64,000 bases of DNA from Leisingera coralii (GTDB taxonomy: Bacteria; Pseudomonadota; Alphaproteobacteria; Rhodobacterales; Rhodobacteraceae), in the NCBI RefSeq assembly GCF_049056525.1, contig NZ_JBHUPT010000059.1, positions 40,307 to 104,306 on the forward strand. Reading direction: 5' to 3'. The notes under the pieces are model-generated. The model ran no database searches. It was not told the origin of the DNA and saw only the letters and a program-made list of their open reading frames with translations. A program made the position numbers and the translations under genes. Below, in pieces: positions 51,655 through 61,832 of the stretch. Each line of letters opens with the position of its first letter. Positions within the stretch are counted from its first letter, which is position 1.

Positions 51655-52958
51655 CAGGAGATCCTTTCGTGAACCAGTGGCGGCAGGGCGTCCGGCGCCT
51701 CCCCGATGGAGACCGCGGCGAGAAAGGCTGCCTCCGCCATCTCTGCCGCATCATCGCTGGCCGCGTGGATGCGGGCAAGGGTGTCCCCTGCCCCGACCTG
51801 CTGGCCCAGGCGGACGATGTCCGAAATCCCGACACCAGGGTGGATGCGGTCGCTTTCCACCATGCGGCCGCCGCCCAGGCTGACAACGGCCAGCCCGAGC
51901 GCTTCGCCGTTCATGGCGGAGACATGCCCCGCTGAGGGCGCCTTGACCTCGCGCACGGCTTCGGCGCCGGGCAGATGGTCCTGCCACCTGGCAGCAAAAT
52001 CCGCGGGCCCGCCAAGGGCGGTGATCATCCGGGCAAAGCGGTCGGCCGCGCTTCCATCGGAGAGGGTCGCGGTAATCTTGGCCGCGCCCTGCGCGGCATC
52101 CGCTGCCAGACCTGCGTGGGCCAGCAGTTCGCCGCCCAGCACCGCCGAAATCTCTGCCAGCGGCCCGGACGCACCGCCGGTCAGCACCCGCATTACCTCC
52201 GCCACCTCCAGTGCGTTGCCCAGGGCCGGCGCCAGCGGCTGGTTCATGTCGGTGATCAGCGCCGAGGTCCGGCATCCGGCTGCATTGGCCGTATCACAGA
52301 GGGATTGCGCCAGCGCACGCGCCTCATCGGCGGTTTTCATGAAGGCGCCGGAGCCGATCTTGACGTCCAGCACCAGCGCGTCCGGGCTGGCGGCCAGTTT
52401 CTTGGACAGGATCGAGGCGGTGATCAGGTCGAGGCTCTCCACCGTCGCAGTCACGTCCCGGATCGCATAGAGCCGCTTGTCCGCCGGCGCGATCTGGGCG
52501 GTGGCACCGACAATGGCGCAGCCAACGTCCAGCATCATGCGGCGCAGGTGGTCTTCGCTGACGTTGATGGAGACGCCGGGGATGGCTTCCAGCTTGTCCA
52601 GCGTGCCGCCGGTGTGGCCCAGGCCGCGGCCGGAGATCATCGGCACATAGGCGCCGCAGGCGGCCAGCGCCGGCGCCAGCAGCAGCGAGACGCAATCGCC
52701 CACCCCGCCGGTGGAATGCTTGTCCAGCACCGGGCCGTCCAGGTCCCACTGCAGCACATCGCCAGTGTCGCGCATCGCCAGCGTCAGGGCGCGGCGGCCC
52801 TCGACGCTGAGGCCCTGCAGGCAGACGGCCATGGCAAAGGCACCGGCCTGCGCATCCGAAACCGCGCCGCTGGCCAGCCCTTCGGCAAACCAGCGCAGGT
52901 CCGCTTCGCCGGGGGTTTCACCGCGCCGCAGCTTTGCATTGATGGCGCGGGCGTCCAT
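51654..52958 (-). CDS. deoA: Thymidine phosphorylase
   Basis: A 434-residue pyrimidine phosphorylase. KHSTGGVGDCVSLLLAPAL with the phosphate-binding segment and ISGRGLGHTGGTLDKLEAIP are hallmarks, as is DVKIGSGAFM at about 200. It splits thymidine/deoxyuridine with phosphate to base plus deoxyribose-1-phosphate. It overlaps cdd at the start (TGATG) and deoB at the end by one base each, in operon order cdd-deoA-deoB-upp. Confidence 0.96.
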   Translation of the reverse strand: MDARAINAKLRRGETPGEADLRWFAEGLASGAVSDAQAGAFAMAVCLQGLSVEGRRALTLAMRDTGDVLQWDLDGPVLDKHSTGGVGDCVSLLLAPALAACGAYVPMISGRGLGHTGGTLDKLEAIPGVSINVSEDHLRRMMLDVGCAIVGATAQIAPADKRLYAIRDVTATVESLDLITASILSKKLAASPDALVLDVKIGSGAFMKTADEARALAQSLCDTANAAGCRTSALITDMNQPLAPALGNALEVAEVMRVLTGGASGPLAEISAVLGGELLAHAGLAADAAQGAAKITATLSDGSAADRFARMITALGGPADFAARWQDHLPGAEAVREVKAPSAGHVSAMNGEALGLAVVSLGGGRMVESDRIHPGVGISDIVRLGQQVGAGDTLARIHAASDDAAEMAEAAFLAAVSIGEAPDALPPLVHERIS

Positions 52959-53350
52959 CAGCTGCGCTCCATATGGCCCGTGTCAAAAGCGCCCGGCAGC
53001 AGGTCGCCAATGGTGGTTTCCTGCTCGGCGCCATCGGTGGTGGCCATGATCACCTTCACGCCGCCGCCGCCGAATTCCTTGATCTTCTGGCGGCAGCCGC
53101 CGCAGGGCGTGATCGGCGAGGGGCAATCGGCGATCACATAGACTTCGGCCAGTTCCTTCTCGCCCGCGGCCACCATCGCGGCGATGGCGCCGGCCTCGGC
53201 GCAGGTGCCTTCGGGATAGGCCACGTTTTCGACATTGCAGCCAACGTAGATCTGGCCGGATGCGGAGCGCACGGCAGCACCGACCTTGAAGTTGGAATAA
53301 GGCGCGTGGGCGTTTTCGCGGACGGCGGCGGCGGCATTTCTGAGGCTCAT
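52958..53350 (-). CDS. cdd: Cytidine deaminase
   Basis: A 130-residue tetrameric-type cytidine deaminase. Zinc ligands: Cys50 in the CAE motif (GTCAEAGAIAAM) and Cys83 and Cys86 in PCGGCRQ; Glu52 is the general base. The start at 53350 has GGGGA 7 nt upstream; an in-frame ATG at 53374 would add eight residues without a good ribosome site. It deaminates cytidine/deoxycytidine to uridine/deoxyuridine, feeding deoA and upp. Confidence 0.95.
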   Translation of the reverse strand: MSLRNAAAAVRENAHAPYSNFKVGAAVRSASGQIYVGCNVENVAYPEGTCAEAGAIAAMVAAGEKELAEVYVIADCPSPITPCGGCRQKIKEFGGGGVKVIMATTDGAEQETTIGDLLPGAFDTGHMERS

Positions 53351-53365
53351 GGCGATTCCCCGTTT

Positions 53366-53383
53366 TTTGATCATTTGGTCAAG
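53366..53383. promoter_or_regulatory. Operator-like inverted repeat upstream of cdd
   Basis: TTTGATC-ATTT-GGTCAAG, the imperfect partner of the site at the deoB/upp junction. It lies 16 bp before the cdd start, just after the proposed transcription start, where a bound repressor would block initiation or clearance. Confidence 0.6.
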
Positions 53384-53390
53384 ATGCCGC

Positions 53391-53420
53391 AGGATAGCGG
53401 AAACAGCCCGGGAAGCGAAA
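53391..53420 (-). promoter_or_regulatory. Possible sigma-70 promoter of the cdd operon
   Basis: On the minus strand TTTCGC (53420-53415) and TATCCT (53396-53391) with an 18-bp spacer; start would be near 53384, immediately ahead of the operator. The match to consensus is moderate. Confidence 0.35.
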
Positions 53421-53440
53421 GCCCCCCGGGTGCGGTTCCG

Positions 53441-54529
53441 TCACTGCCCCAGCATGGTATTGAACACGCCGGGCAAGGTCACCTCCAGCAGTTCCACGTC
53501 CTGCGACGGCTCGCTGAGGCGGGTCTTCATGCCGGGCGGGATGACAAAGGCGTCGCCCTGCTCCAGCCGGTAGGGCTCGCGGCCCTCGCCTTCCAGCGTG
53601 ACCTCGCCGTTCATCACAAAGGTAAAGTGGATGTCGGTGTCATGCGCCGCCCACTGCGGCTCGCCCTCGCCCCGGCGCACCACCTGCACGCCCGCCACAC
53701 CCTTGGTGTTCTCGGCAATGGTGGTGTCGCGGCAGATGTAGCCCGGCAGGCGGAACGGCATCCACGCGGCGCCCTCGGCCTTGTTGTAGACAAAGCGCTG
53801 GCCCTGCCATTCCCGTTCAGGGCGGTAGTGCGGGGTTGGCAGGGTCATCTCGTGGTCGATTTCGGTGATGTGCTCGGCTGGCACGCCGATCTCGATCACC
53901 TGCACGTTGTCGCTGGCCTCCAGCACCCGGTGGCGGATCTCCGGCGGCTGGATGAAGCAGTCGCCGGCGGTCAGCCGCATCTTTTCACCCTGATCCTCGT
54001 AAACCACATCGACCCAGCCGTGGATGCAGAAGATCAGCTGGAAGCCGACCCGGTGGAAATGCACCATGTCCGGCACCGGGCCGCCGTCGGGGATGCGGAT
54101 GTGGCTGGCGATGATCGAGCCGCCCAAACGGTCCGGCACCAGGTCACGGTAATGCATGCCTGCGCGGCCGATGATCCAGGGCGCCTGGTCTTTGAGGCGG
54201 CGGACGACAAAACTGTGCACCGTCTGCGGCATCACCATCGGCGGGTGGCGTTCCCCGATCTCGATCCTGGTGCCGTTGGGCGCGGTCAGGCGGCGCTGGC
54301 CTTCGGCAAATCCATCAGGATCTTCAGTCAGAATACGGATTGTGCCGGGGCTTTCCTCTGCCCCTTTTTCGATGCGCAGACGCAGCCCGTGGCCGGAAAA
54401 CACCGCGATGCGCGGATCATCCGCCGGATAGATCATATCCATCTTCATTCCCAAAACCTTGGTATAAAACGGAATATCCTCTCGCAGCTCGTCTGTGGGC
54501 AGGCGGATTTCGGCGATTGTATCGCTCAT
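53441..54529 (-). CDS. VOC (glyoxalase-like) and double-cupin fusion protein
   Basis: A 362-residue protein. Residues 1-95 look like a VOC/glyoxalase half: AEIRLPTDELREDIPFYTKV, LGMKMDMIYPADDPRIAVFS and a terminal LRLRIE strand. Two cupin barrels follow: about 140-240 (HFHRVGFQLIFCIHG, DCFIQPPEIRHRV) and about 275-360 (AAHDTDIHFTFVMNGEVTLE, DAFVIPPGMKTRL). No enzyme is established for this architecture; it could be a dioxygenase- or isomerase-like metal enzyme. It is divergent from maeB and ends after the cdd-side gap. Confidence 0.78.
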   Translation of the reverse strand: MSDTIAEIRLPTDELREDIPFYTKVLGMKMDMIYPADDPRIAVFSGHGLRLRIEKGAEESPGTIRILTEDPDGFAEGQRRLTAPNGTRIEIGERHPPMVMPQTVHSFVVRRLKDQAPWIIGRAGMHYRDLVPDRLGGSIIASHIRIPDGGPVPDMVHFHRVGFQLIFCIHGWVDVVYEDQGEKMRLTAGDCFIQPPEIRHRVLEASDNVQVIEIGVPAEHITEIDHEMTLPTPHYRPEREWQGQRFVYNKAEGAAWMPFRLPGYICRDTTIAENTKGVAGVQVVRRGEGEPQWAAHDTDIHFTFVMNGEVTLEGEGREPYRLEQGDAFVIPPGMKTRLSEPSQDVELLEVTLPGVFNTMLGQ

Positions 54530-54654
54530 TTTTCACTCCCTTTTCATTTGCCGGGAACTGTGGCCGCGGGGCAGGATTTATGCAAGAAGCCGCCGCTTTG
54601 CCGCCGCCGCGTCCGATTGCGTCAGTTTGGGCTAGGTTTCCGGCAGAAAAAATG

Positions 54655-54668
54655 GTTTAACACTAAAC
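54655..54668. promoter_or_regulatory. Inverted repeat upstream of maeB
   Basis: GTTTA-ACAC-TAAAC, a perfect 5-bp repeat in an AT-rich stretch 24 bp before the maeB start. It is a candidate operator for a dimeric regulator of maeB. Confidence 0.4.
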
Positions 54669-54692
54669 AATACGATTTTCGAGGAGCGCCAG

Positions 54693-56966
<2,274 letters not shown>

Positions 56967-57015
56967 ACCGGCGGCCGCGAATTACCGCTGGCCGCCCGGT
57001 CAGGGAGGCCAGCAT

Positions 57016-57411
57016 ATGAGAGGGCATTGCCACTGCGGCGCCGTGCATTGGGAGAGCCAGGCCGAGGCGGCCTGGAGCTGCTATTGCCACTGCGCCGATT
57101 GCCGCCGCATTTGCGCGGCGCCCGTCACCGCTTTTTTCGCCCTGCCGCATGAGGCCGTGAATTGGTCCGGCGCCGAGCCGAAGGTCTACAACTCGTCCCA
57201 GGGCGTCGAACGGCTGTTCTGCGGCACCTGCGGCACCCAGATGGCCTACCGCACCGCCAGGGACACCGTGAACCTGCACCTGTACACTGCCACGCTGGAG
57301 AGCCCCGGCACGATGCCGCCGCGCTTCCACGTGTTCCACTCCGAACATGTCAGCTGGCTGCACCTGCACGACAGCCTGCCCCGTTACGCCAAATTGTCCG
57401 GCGAGGAGTGA
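57016..57411 (+). CDS. GFA/CENP-V-domain zinc protein
   Basis: A 131-residue GFA-type protein with the zinc-binding cysteines in GHCHCGAVHWES, SCYCHCADCRR and LFCGTCGTQMAYRT. Family members include a glutathione-dependent formaldehyde-activating enzyme, though that role has been questioned and most members have no known activity. GGAGG at 57004-57008 sets the start. It follows maeB by 49 bp. Confidence 0.9.
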   Translation: MRGHCHCGAVHWESQAEAAWSCYCHCADCRRICAAPVTAFFALPHEAVNWSGAEPKVYNSSQGVERLFCGTCGTQMAYRTARDTVNLHLYTATLESPGTMPPRFHVFHSEHVSWLHLHDSLPRYAKLSGEE

Positions 57412-57446
57412 TTCTCGCCCGGCCTGGCGGCAGTCCGGCGGCGGAG

Positions 57447-57533
57447 TTTGCAATTTTGCAATTCCGCAGGGGCTTTCCTGAAAACTCTGCGTCAAAAACC
57501 TGTTTGCAAAGCGGATTGGCTGCAAATGGCAAA
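57447..57533. promoter_or_regulatory. Cluster of TTTGCAAA-like boxes upstream of prpE
   Basis: Two tandem TTTGCAAT boxes (57447-57454, 57455-57462) and, 40 bp on, TTTGCAAA (57503-57510) with GCTGCAAA (57519-57526) and TGGCAAA (57527-57533). GTTTGC (57502-57507) and GCAAAC (57529-57534) also form a 6-bp inverted repeat. TTTGCAAA repeats are the known target of ScfR/PccR-type short-chain acyl-CoA regulators. The regulator gene is not in the window. Confidence 0.6.
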
Positions 57534-57674
57534 CCACGTGTAAATCCTGTAAAGCCGCCCGGTGAATCCGCCGCTAAACTGTAAATTCCTTGACGAACCT
57601 TGCGTGCGGTTTCCGCAAAACTTGCCCGCTCCCCGGTTCCTCGCCTACGCAGATGGCAGGAGGAGATAGACACC

Positions 57675-59564
57675 ATGGGATATCAGGACATTTACGCCAC
57701 CTGGAAACAGGATCCGGAAGGTTTCTGGATGGAGGCCGCCAAGGGCATCAGCTGGGACGAGGCCCCGAAGCAGGCCCTGTCAGACAAGGGTGACGGCCTT
57801 TATGAATGGTTTGCCGATGCCAAGGTGAACACCTGCTACAACGCCGTCGACCGCCATGTCGAAGAGGGGCGCGGCGAACAGACCGCGATCATCTATGACA
57901 GCCCGGTCACCCATACCAAGCGTGAAATCTCCTATGTCGAGCTGCGCAACCGCGTGGCCACCCTGGCCGGCGCGCTGCGCGCCAAGGGGGTGGAGAAAGG
58001 CGACCGCGTCATCATCTACATGCCGATGATCCCCGAGGCGCTGGAGGCGATGCTGGCCTGCGCCCGGATCGGCGCGGTGCATTCGGTGGTGTTCGGCGGC
58101 TTTGCCTCCAACGAACTCGCCGTTCGGATCGACGATGCCAAGCCCAAGGCGATCATCGCCGCCTCCTGCGGCATCGAGCCGGGCCGCATCGTGCATTACA
58201 AGCCGCTGCTGGACGGCGCCATCGACCTGGCCAGCCACAAACCCGACTTCTGCGTGATCTTCCAGCGCGAGCAGGAAGTGGCGGAGCTGATCCCGGGCCG
58301 CGACGTGAACTGGCACGGCTTCCAGTACGGCGTGGAACCGGCCGAATGTGTGCCGGTCGAGGGGAACCACCCCTCCTACATCCTCTATACCTCCGGCACC
58401 ACCGGCCAGCCCAAGGGGGTGATCCGCCACACCGCTGGCCAGCTGGTGGCGCTGAACTGGACCATGAAGAACATCTACAACGTGGAGCCGGGCGACGTGT
58501 TCTGGGCGGCGTCGGACGTGGGCTGGGTCGTCGGCCACAGCTACATCTGCTACGGGCCGCTCATTCACGGCAACACCACCATCGTGTTCGAGGGCAAACC
58601 CGTGGGCACCCCGGATGCGGGCACCTTCTGGCGGGTGATTTCCGAGCACAAGGTCAAGAGCTTCTTCACCGCTCCTACCGCCTTCCGCGCGGTGAAGCGG
58701 GAGGACCCCAAGGGCGAGTTCGTCAAGAAATACGACCTCAGCTGCCTCAAGCAGGTCTATCTGGCCGGTGAGCGTGCGGACCCCGACACCATCACCTGGG
58801 CGCAGGAGCAGCTGAAGGTGCCGGTGGTCGACCACTGGTGGCAGACCGAGACCGGCTGGTCGATTGCCGCCAACCCGCTGGGGATCGAGGAACTGCCGAC
58901 CAAGCTCGGCTCGCCTGCGGTGCCGATGCCGGGCTATGAGGTGGATATCCTCGACGAGGGCGGCAACCCTGTTGCGGCGGGCGAGCTGGGCGCGATTGCG
59001 GTGAAACTGCCGCTGCCGCCGGGCACCCTGCCGACTTTGTGGAATGCGGAAGACCGGTTCAAGAAGAGCTACCTCACCACCTTCCCCGGCTATTACGAGA
59101 CCGGCGACGCCGGCATGAAGGACGAGGACGGTTACCTCTACATCATGGCGCGCACCGATGACGTGATCAACGTGGCGGGCCACCGGCTGTCGACCGGCGG
59201 CATGGAGGAAGTGCTGGCGGGCCACCCGGATGTCGCCGAATGCGCGGTGATCGGCGTCTCCGACAGCCTCAAGGGCCAGATGCCGGTGGGCTTCCTGTGC
59301 CTGAACTCAGGCGCGGACCGCGATCATGGCGAAGTGGTGTCCGAGGTTGTGAAACTGGTGCGCGAGAAGATCGGCCCCGTCGCCGCCTTCAAACTGGCGG
59401 TGGTGGTCGACCGGCTGCCCAAGACCCGCTCCGGCAAGATCCTGCGCGGCACCATGGTGAACATCGCCGACGGCACGCCCTGGAAGATGCCCGCTACCAT
59501 CGACGATCCGGCCATCCTGGACGAGATCACCGCGGCGCTGCAGACCATCGGCTACGCCAAGTAA
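57675..59564 (+). CDS. prpE: Propionyl-CoA synthetase (acetyl-CoA synthetase family)
   Basis: A 629-residue AMP-forming acyl-CoA synthetase, length and motifs typical of PrpE. A3 is LYTSGTTGQPKGVIRHT, WWQTETGWSIAANPLG follows, and Lys588 in RSGKILRGTM is the lysine normally controlled by acetylation. It activates propionate (and perhaps acetate or acrylate) to the CoA ester. AGGAGGAG at 57657-57664 supports the start. TTTGCAAA-type boxes upstream suggest control by propionyl-CoA level. Confidence 0.93.
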   Translation: MGYQDIYATWKQDPEGFWMEAAKGISWDEAPKQALSDKGDGLYEWFADAKVNTCYNAVDRHVEEGRGEQTAIIYDSPVTHTKREISYVELRNRVATLAGALRAKGVEKGDRVIIYMPMIPEALEAMLACARIGAVHSVVFGGFASNELAVRIDDAKPKAIIAASCGIEPGRIVHYKPLLDGAIDLASHKPDFCVIFQREQEVAELIPGRDVNWHGFQYGVEPAECVPVEGNHPSYILYTSGTTGQPKGVIRHTAGQLVALNWTMKNIYNVEPGDVFWAASDVGWVVGHSYICYGPLIHGNTTIVFEGKPVGTPDAGTFWRVISEHKVKSFFTAPTAFRAVKREDPKGEFVKKYDLSCLKQVYLAGERADPDTITWAQEQLKVPVVDHWWQTETGWSIAANPLGIEELPTKLGSPAVPMPGYEVDILDEGGNPVAAGELGAIAVKLPLPPGTLPTLWNAEDRFKKSYLTTFPGYYETGDAGMKDEDGYLYIMARTDDVINVAGHRLSTGGMEEVLAGHPDVAECAVIGVSDSLKGQMPVGFLCLNSGADRDHGEVVSEVVKLVREKIGPVAAFKLAVVVDRLPKTRSGKILRGTMVNIADGTPWKMPATIDDPAILDEITAALQTIGYAK

Positions 59565-59571
59565 CCTCCCT

Positions 59572-59617
59572 CGTTTCCCGGAACGGGAAACGGCCAAAAA
59601 CTCTGCGAGGGTTTTTG
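59572..59617 (+). repeat. Dispersed repeat family 2, copy 2
   Basis: CGTTTCCCG-GAA-CGGGAAACG (59572-59592) then CAAAAACTC-TGCGA-GGGTTTTTG (59595-59617) directly follow the prpE stop. About 40 of 46 bases match the copy after arsC (29889-29934). In the second stem T-A in one copy is C-G in the other, a compensatory change that supports a real RNA hairpin. Confidence 0.65.
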
Positions 59618-59619
59618 AA

Positions 59620-59650
59620 GGCTCCGCCACAGCAGGCGGAGCCTGTTTTC
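59620..59650 (+). terminator. Terminator of prpE
   Basis: A perfect 9-bp stem GGCTCCGCC-N6-GGCGGAGCC followed by TGTTTTCC, a clear intrinsic terminator. Confidence 0.85.
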
Positions 59651-59711
59651 CGTCCGGTTTTGCTTGCAACTCCGCCCTGCCCGCCTAGGCTGCGGCCAGG
59701 GAGGCCTGAGC

Positions 59712-61154
59712 ATGACAAAACCGGACATATGGCAACTGAGCGCCACCGAACTGACCGCACTGACCCGCGCCGGGGATCTGAGCGCCGAGGCCGCAGCCCA
59801 AGCCTCGATCGGCCGGATGAACGCGGTGAACCCGGGCCTGAACGCGGTGGTCGAGGACCTGAGCGCCGAGGCGCTGGAACGGGCGCGCGCGCTGGACAAG
59901 GCGCGCAGCGGCGGTGCGGAGCCCGGCCCGCTGCACGGGGTGCCGGTCACCATCAAGATCAATATCGATCAGAAGGGCCACGCCACCTCCAACGGGGTGA
60001 CGGCGCTGAAAGACCTGATTGCCCCGGCCGATGCACCCGTCGTTGAGAACCTGTACAAGGCGGGCGCAGTGGTGATCGGCCGCACCAACACGCCGGAGTT
60101 CTCTTTCCGCGCCGACACCGACAACCCGCTGCACGGGCGCACCCATAACCCCTGGGGGCGGCATATCTCTCCGGGCGGCTCCTCCGGCGGCGCGGGGGCT
60201 GCGGTGATGGCCGGGATCGGCGCGCTGGCGCATGGCAATGACATCGGCGGCAGCTTGCGCTTTCCCGCCGCGGCCAATGGCGCGGTCACCGTGAAGCCGG
60301 GCCTGGGCCGGGTACCCGCCTGGAACCCCAGCCAGACGGCGGAACGCGGGCTGCTGGCGCAGCTGATGTCTGTGCAGGGGCTGATCACCCGCACTGCTGA
60401 AGATCTGCATCTGTCGATGCCCGCCCTGATCGCCGCAGATCCGCGCGACCCCTTTCATGTGCCAATGCCCTGGCGCGGCGCGGCGCTGGACGGCCCCATC
60501 AAGGTCGCTTTCACGAAAAACACCCACGGCTATGAGCTGCACCCGGAGGTCGAGGCGGCGCTGGACTTCGCCCGGGATGCGCTGGCGGATGCCGGCTATG
60601 CCGTCGAAGAGGTGGAGCCGCCGAATGTGTTTGAGGCCGGACGGACCGGCTACCGCGCCCTGATGGGTGAGATCTATGCGCTGATGAAACAGGATGTTGA
60701 TGCCGCCGGCTCGCAGACGGTCCGGGACATCTTTGCGGTCTATTTCCAGGAGTTTCCGCCCTATGCCGGCGACGAACTGCTGCAGATGATGGCCAAACGC
60801 ACCCATTACGCGCGCCAGTGGTCGCTGTTCATGGAGGAATACCCGCTGGTGCTGTCGCCCTTCCTGCCGCAGCCCTTCTTCCGGCCCGACCGCGACACCG
60901 AAGGCGCTGAAGGCGTGCATGAGGTGCTGGGCTGTGCGGTCTATTCCTATGCGATGAACTTCCTCGGCCTGCCCGCGGCCTCTGTCCCGGCCCGGCTGGC
61001 GCAGCTGCCAAAGGGGCCGCAGCCCATCAATGTGCAGATCGCCGCCCGCCGCTGGCGCGAAGATCTGGCGGTGGATGCCTGCGCCGCGATCGAGGCGCGC
61101 GCCGGCCGCATGTGCCTGCCGCTGTGGGAGAAGATGCAGGCCGGCTCCGCCTGA
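59712..61154 (+). CDS. Amidase signature family hydrolase
   Basis: A 480-residue amidase-signature enzyme with the full Ser-cisSer-Lys triad: Lys82 in PVTIKINIDQ, Ser157 in SPGGSSGGAGAA and the nucleophile Ser181 in GNDIGGSLRFPA. It hydrolyses a carboxamide or similar bond; it is not an evident GatA, which has a partner subunit. The substrate is unknown. GGGAGG at 59699-59704 sets the start. Confidence 0.91.
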   Translation: MTKPDIWQLSATELTALTRAGDLSAEAAAQASIGRMNAVNPGLNAVVEDLSAEALERARALDKARSGGAEPGPLHGVPVTIKINIDQKGHATSNGVTALKDLIAPADAPVVENLYKAGAVVIGRTNTPEFSFRADTDNPLHGRTHNPWGRHISPGGSSGGAGAAVMAGIGALAHGNDIGGSLRFPAAANGAVTVKPGLGRVPAWNPSQTAERGLLAQLMSVQGLITRTAEDLHLSMPALIAADPRDPFHVPMPWRGAALDGPIKVAFTKNTHGYELHPEVEAALDFARDALADAGYAVEEVEPPNVFEAGRTGYRALMGEIYALMKQDVDAAGSQTVRDIFAVYFQEFPPYAGDELLQMMAKRTHYARQWSLFMEEYPLVLSPFLPQPFFRPDRDTEGAEGVHEVLGCAVYSYAMNFLGLPAASVPARLAQLPKGPQPINVQIAARRWREDLAVDACAAIEARAGRMCLPLWEKMQAGSA

Positions 61155-61832
61155 CGCCGGCGGCCGCCCGCCGGACGGACCGTTGGGCGACTGCGGATTA
61201 CGCATGGCAGGTTCCGGGGCTTGCTCCGCTTTGGCCGGAGCAGGCCGGGGTTTGCATGCAAGCGCTGTCCTGGTCCCGCCGCATATCAGCCTTTGCCGCC
61301 GCTATGCGTCTTCATAATACGGGGCGGCACACCAGGGGCAGCCCGCGCTCACAAGCTGCTTGCGGATTGTAATTGGCCCTGCTCACTGCAAGGCAACGGC
61401 AGGCCAGAAGCCGCTTAGCCCCCAGCAAACAAACGCCGCCCGGCGATGACGCGCGCGTCGTGCAAACAGCAACAGGATTACAGGAAGGCAGGAGTCCAAG
61501 GTCCGGACCGTCCGGCCTGGGCATAGTCAATAGTCAAGACACAACCATAAGGTCCCGGGGAACGGAGTGAACCGCCCCCGGGGAACTTCCATACCCAGAC
61601 AACTCACTACTAACAGCGCCCGTCCCGCCAAATACGGCGGACCCGGCTACGGGCGCAGGCTCCGTGGGCGTTACCGGCAGAAAACGAAATTTACTGGTCG
61701 AACAAAACACACCGGTACTGCGCTGCGGCGCTTCAGCCCTGCGGCAGACGCCATCCACATCTGCCTGTGTTAAATCATCGCACAGAATCGTTACCAGGAA
61801 GTTCACAAACTCGTGAACGCTCCGTTAAACAG
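61155..61832. other. Gene-poor 680-bp region between amidase and nadK
   Basis: No frame here has a recognisable product, and base composition shifts from GC-rich to AT-richer toward nadK. Seen: hairpin TGCTCCG-N7-CGGAGCA (61222-61242), a direct repeat CCCGGGGAAC at 61554-61563 and 61577-61586, and GTTCAC-N6-GTGAAC (61801-61818), which may end nadK on the minus strand. An RNA gene or decayed coding sequence is possible but not shown. Confidence 0.45.
61801..61818 (-). terminator. Candidate terminator of nadK
   Basis: On the minus strand GTTCAC-GAGTTT-GTGAAC then TTCC, 15 bp past the nadK stop. The stem is short and the U-run weak. Confidence 0.35.

Noticed and set aside
49648..51672. 674-residue open frame antisense to upp and deoB
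   Set aside because: It spans two well-conserved genes on the other strand and has no recognisable domain.
61534..61806. 90-residue frame on the minus strand in the gap before nadK
   Set aside because: Unlike neighbours in composition, no ribosome site, no family resemblance.
61155..61832. tmRNA or 6S RNA in the gene-poor gap
   Set aside because: No tRNA-like end, no T-loop sequence and no long central bulge pattern that I can recognise.
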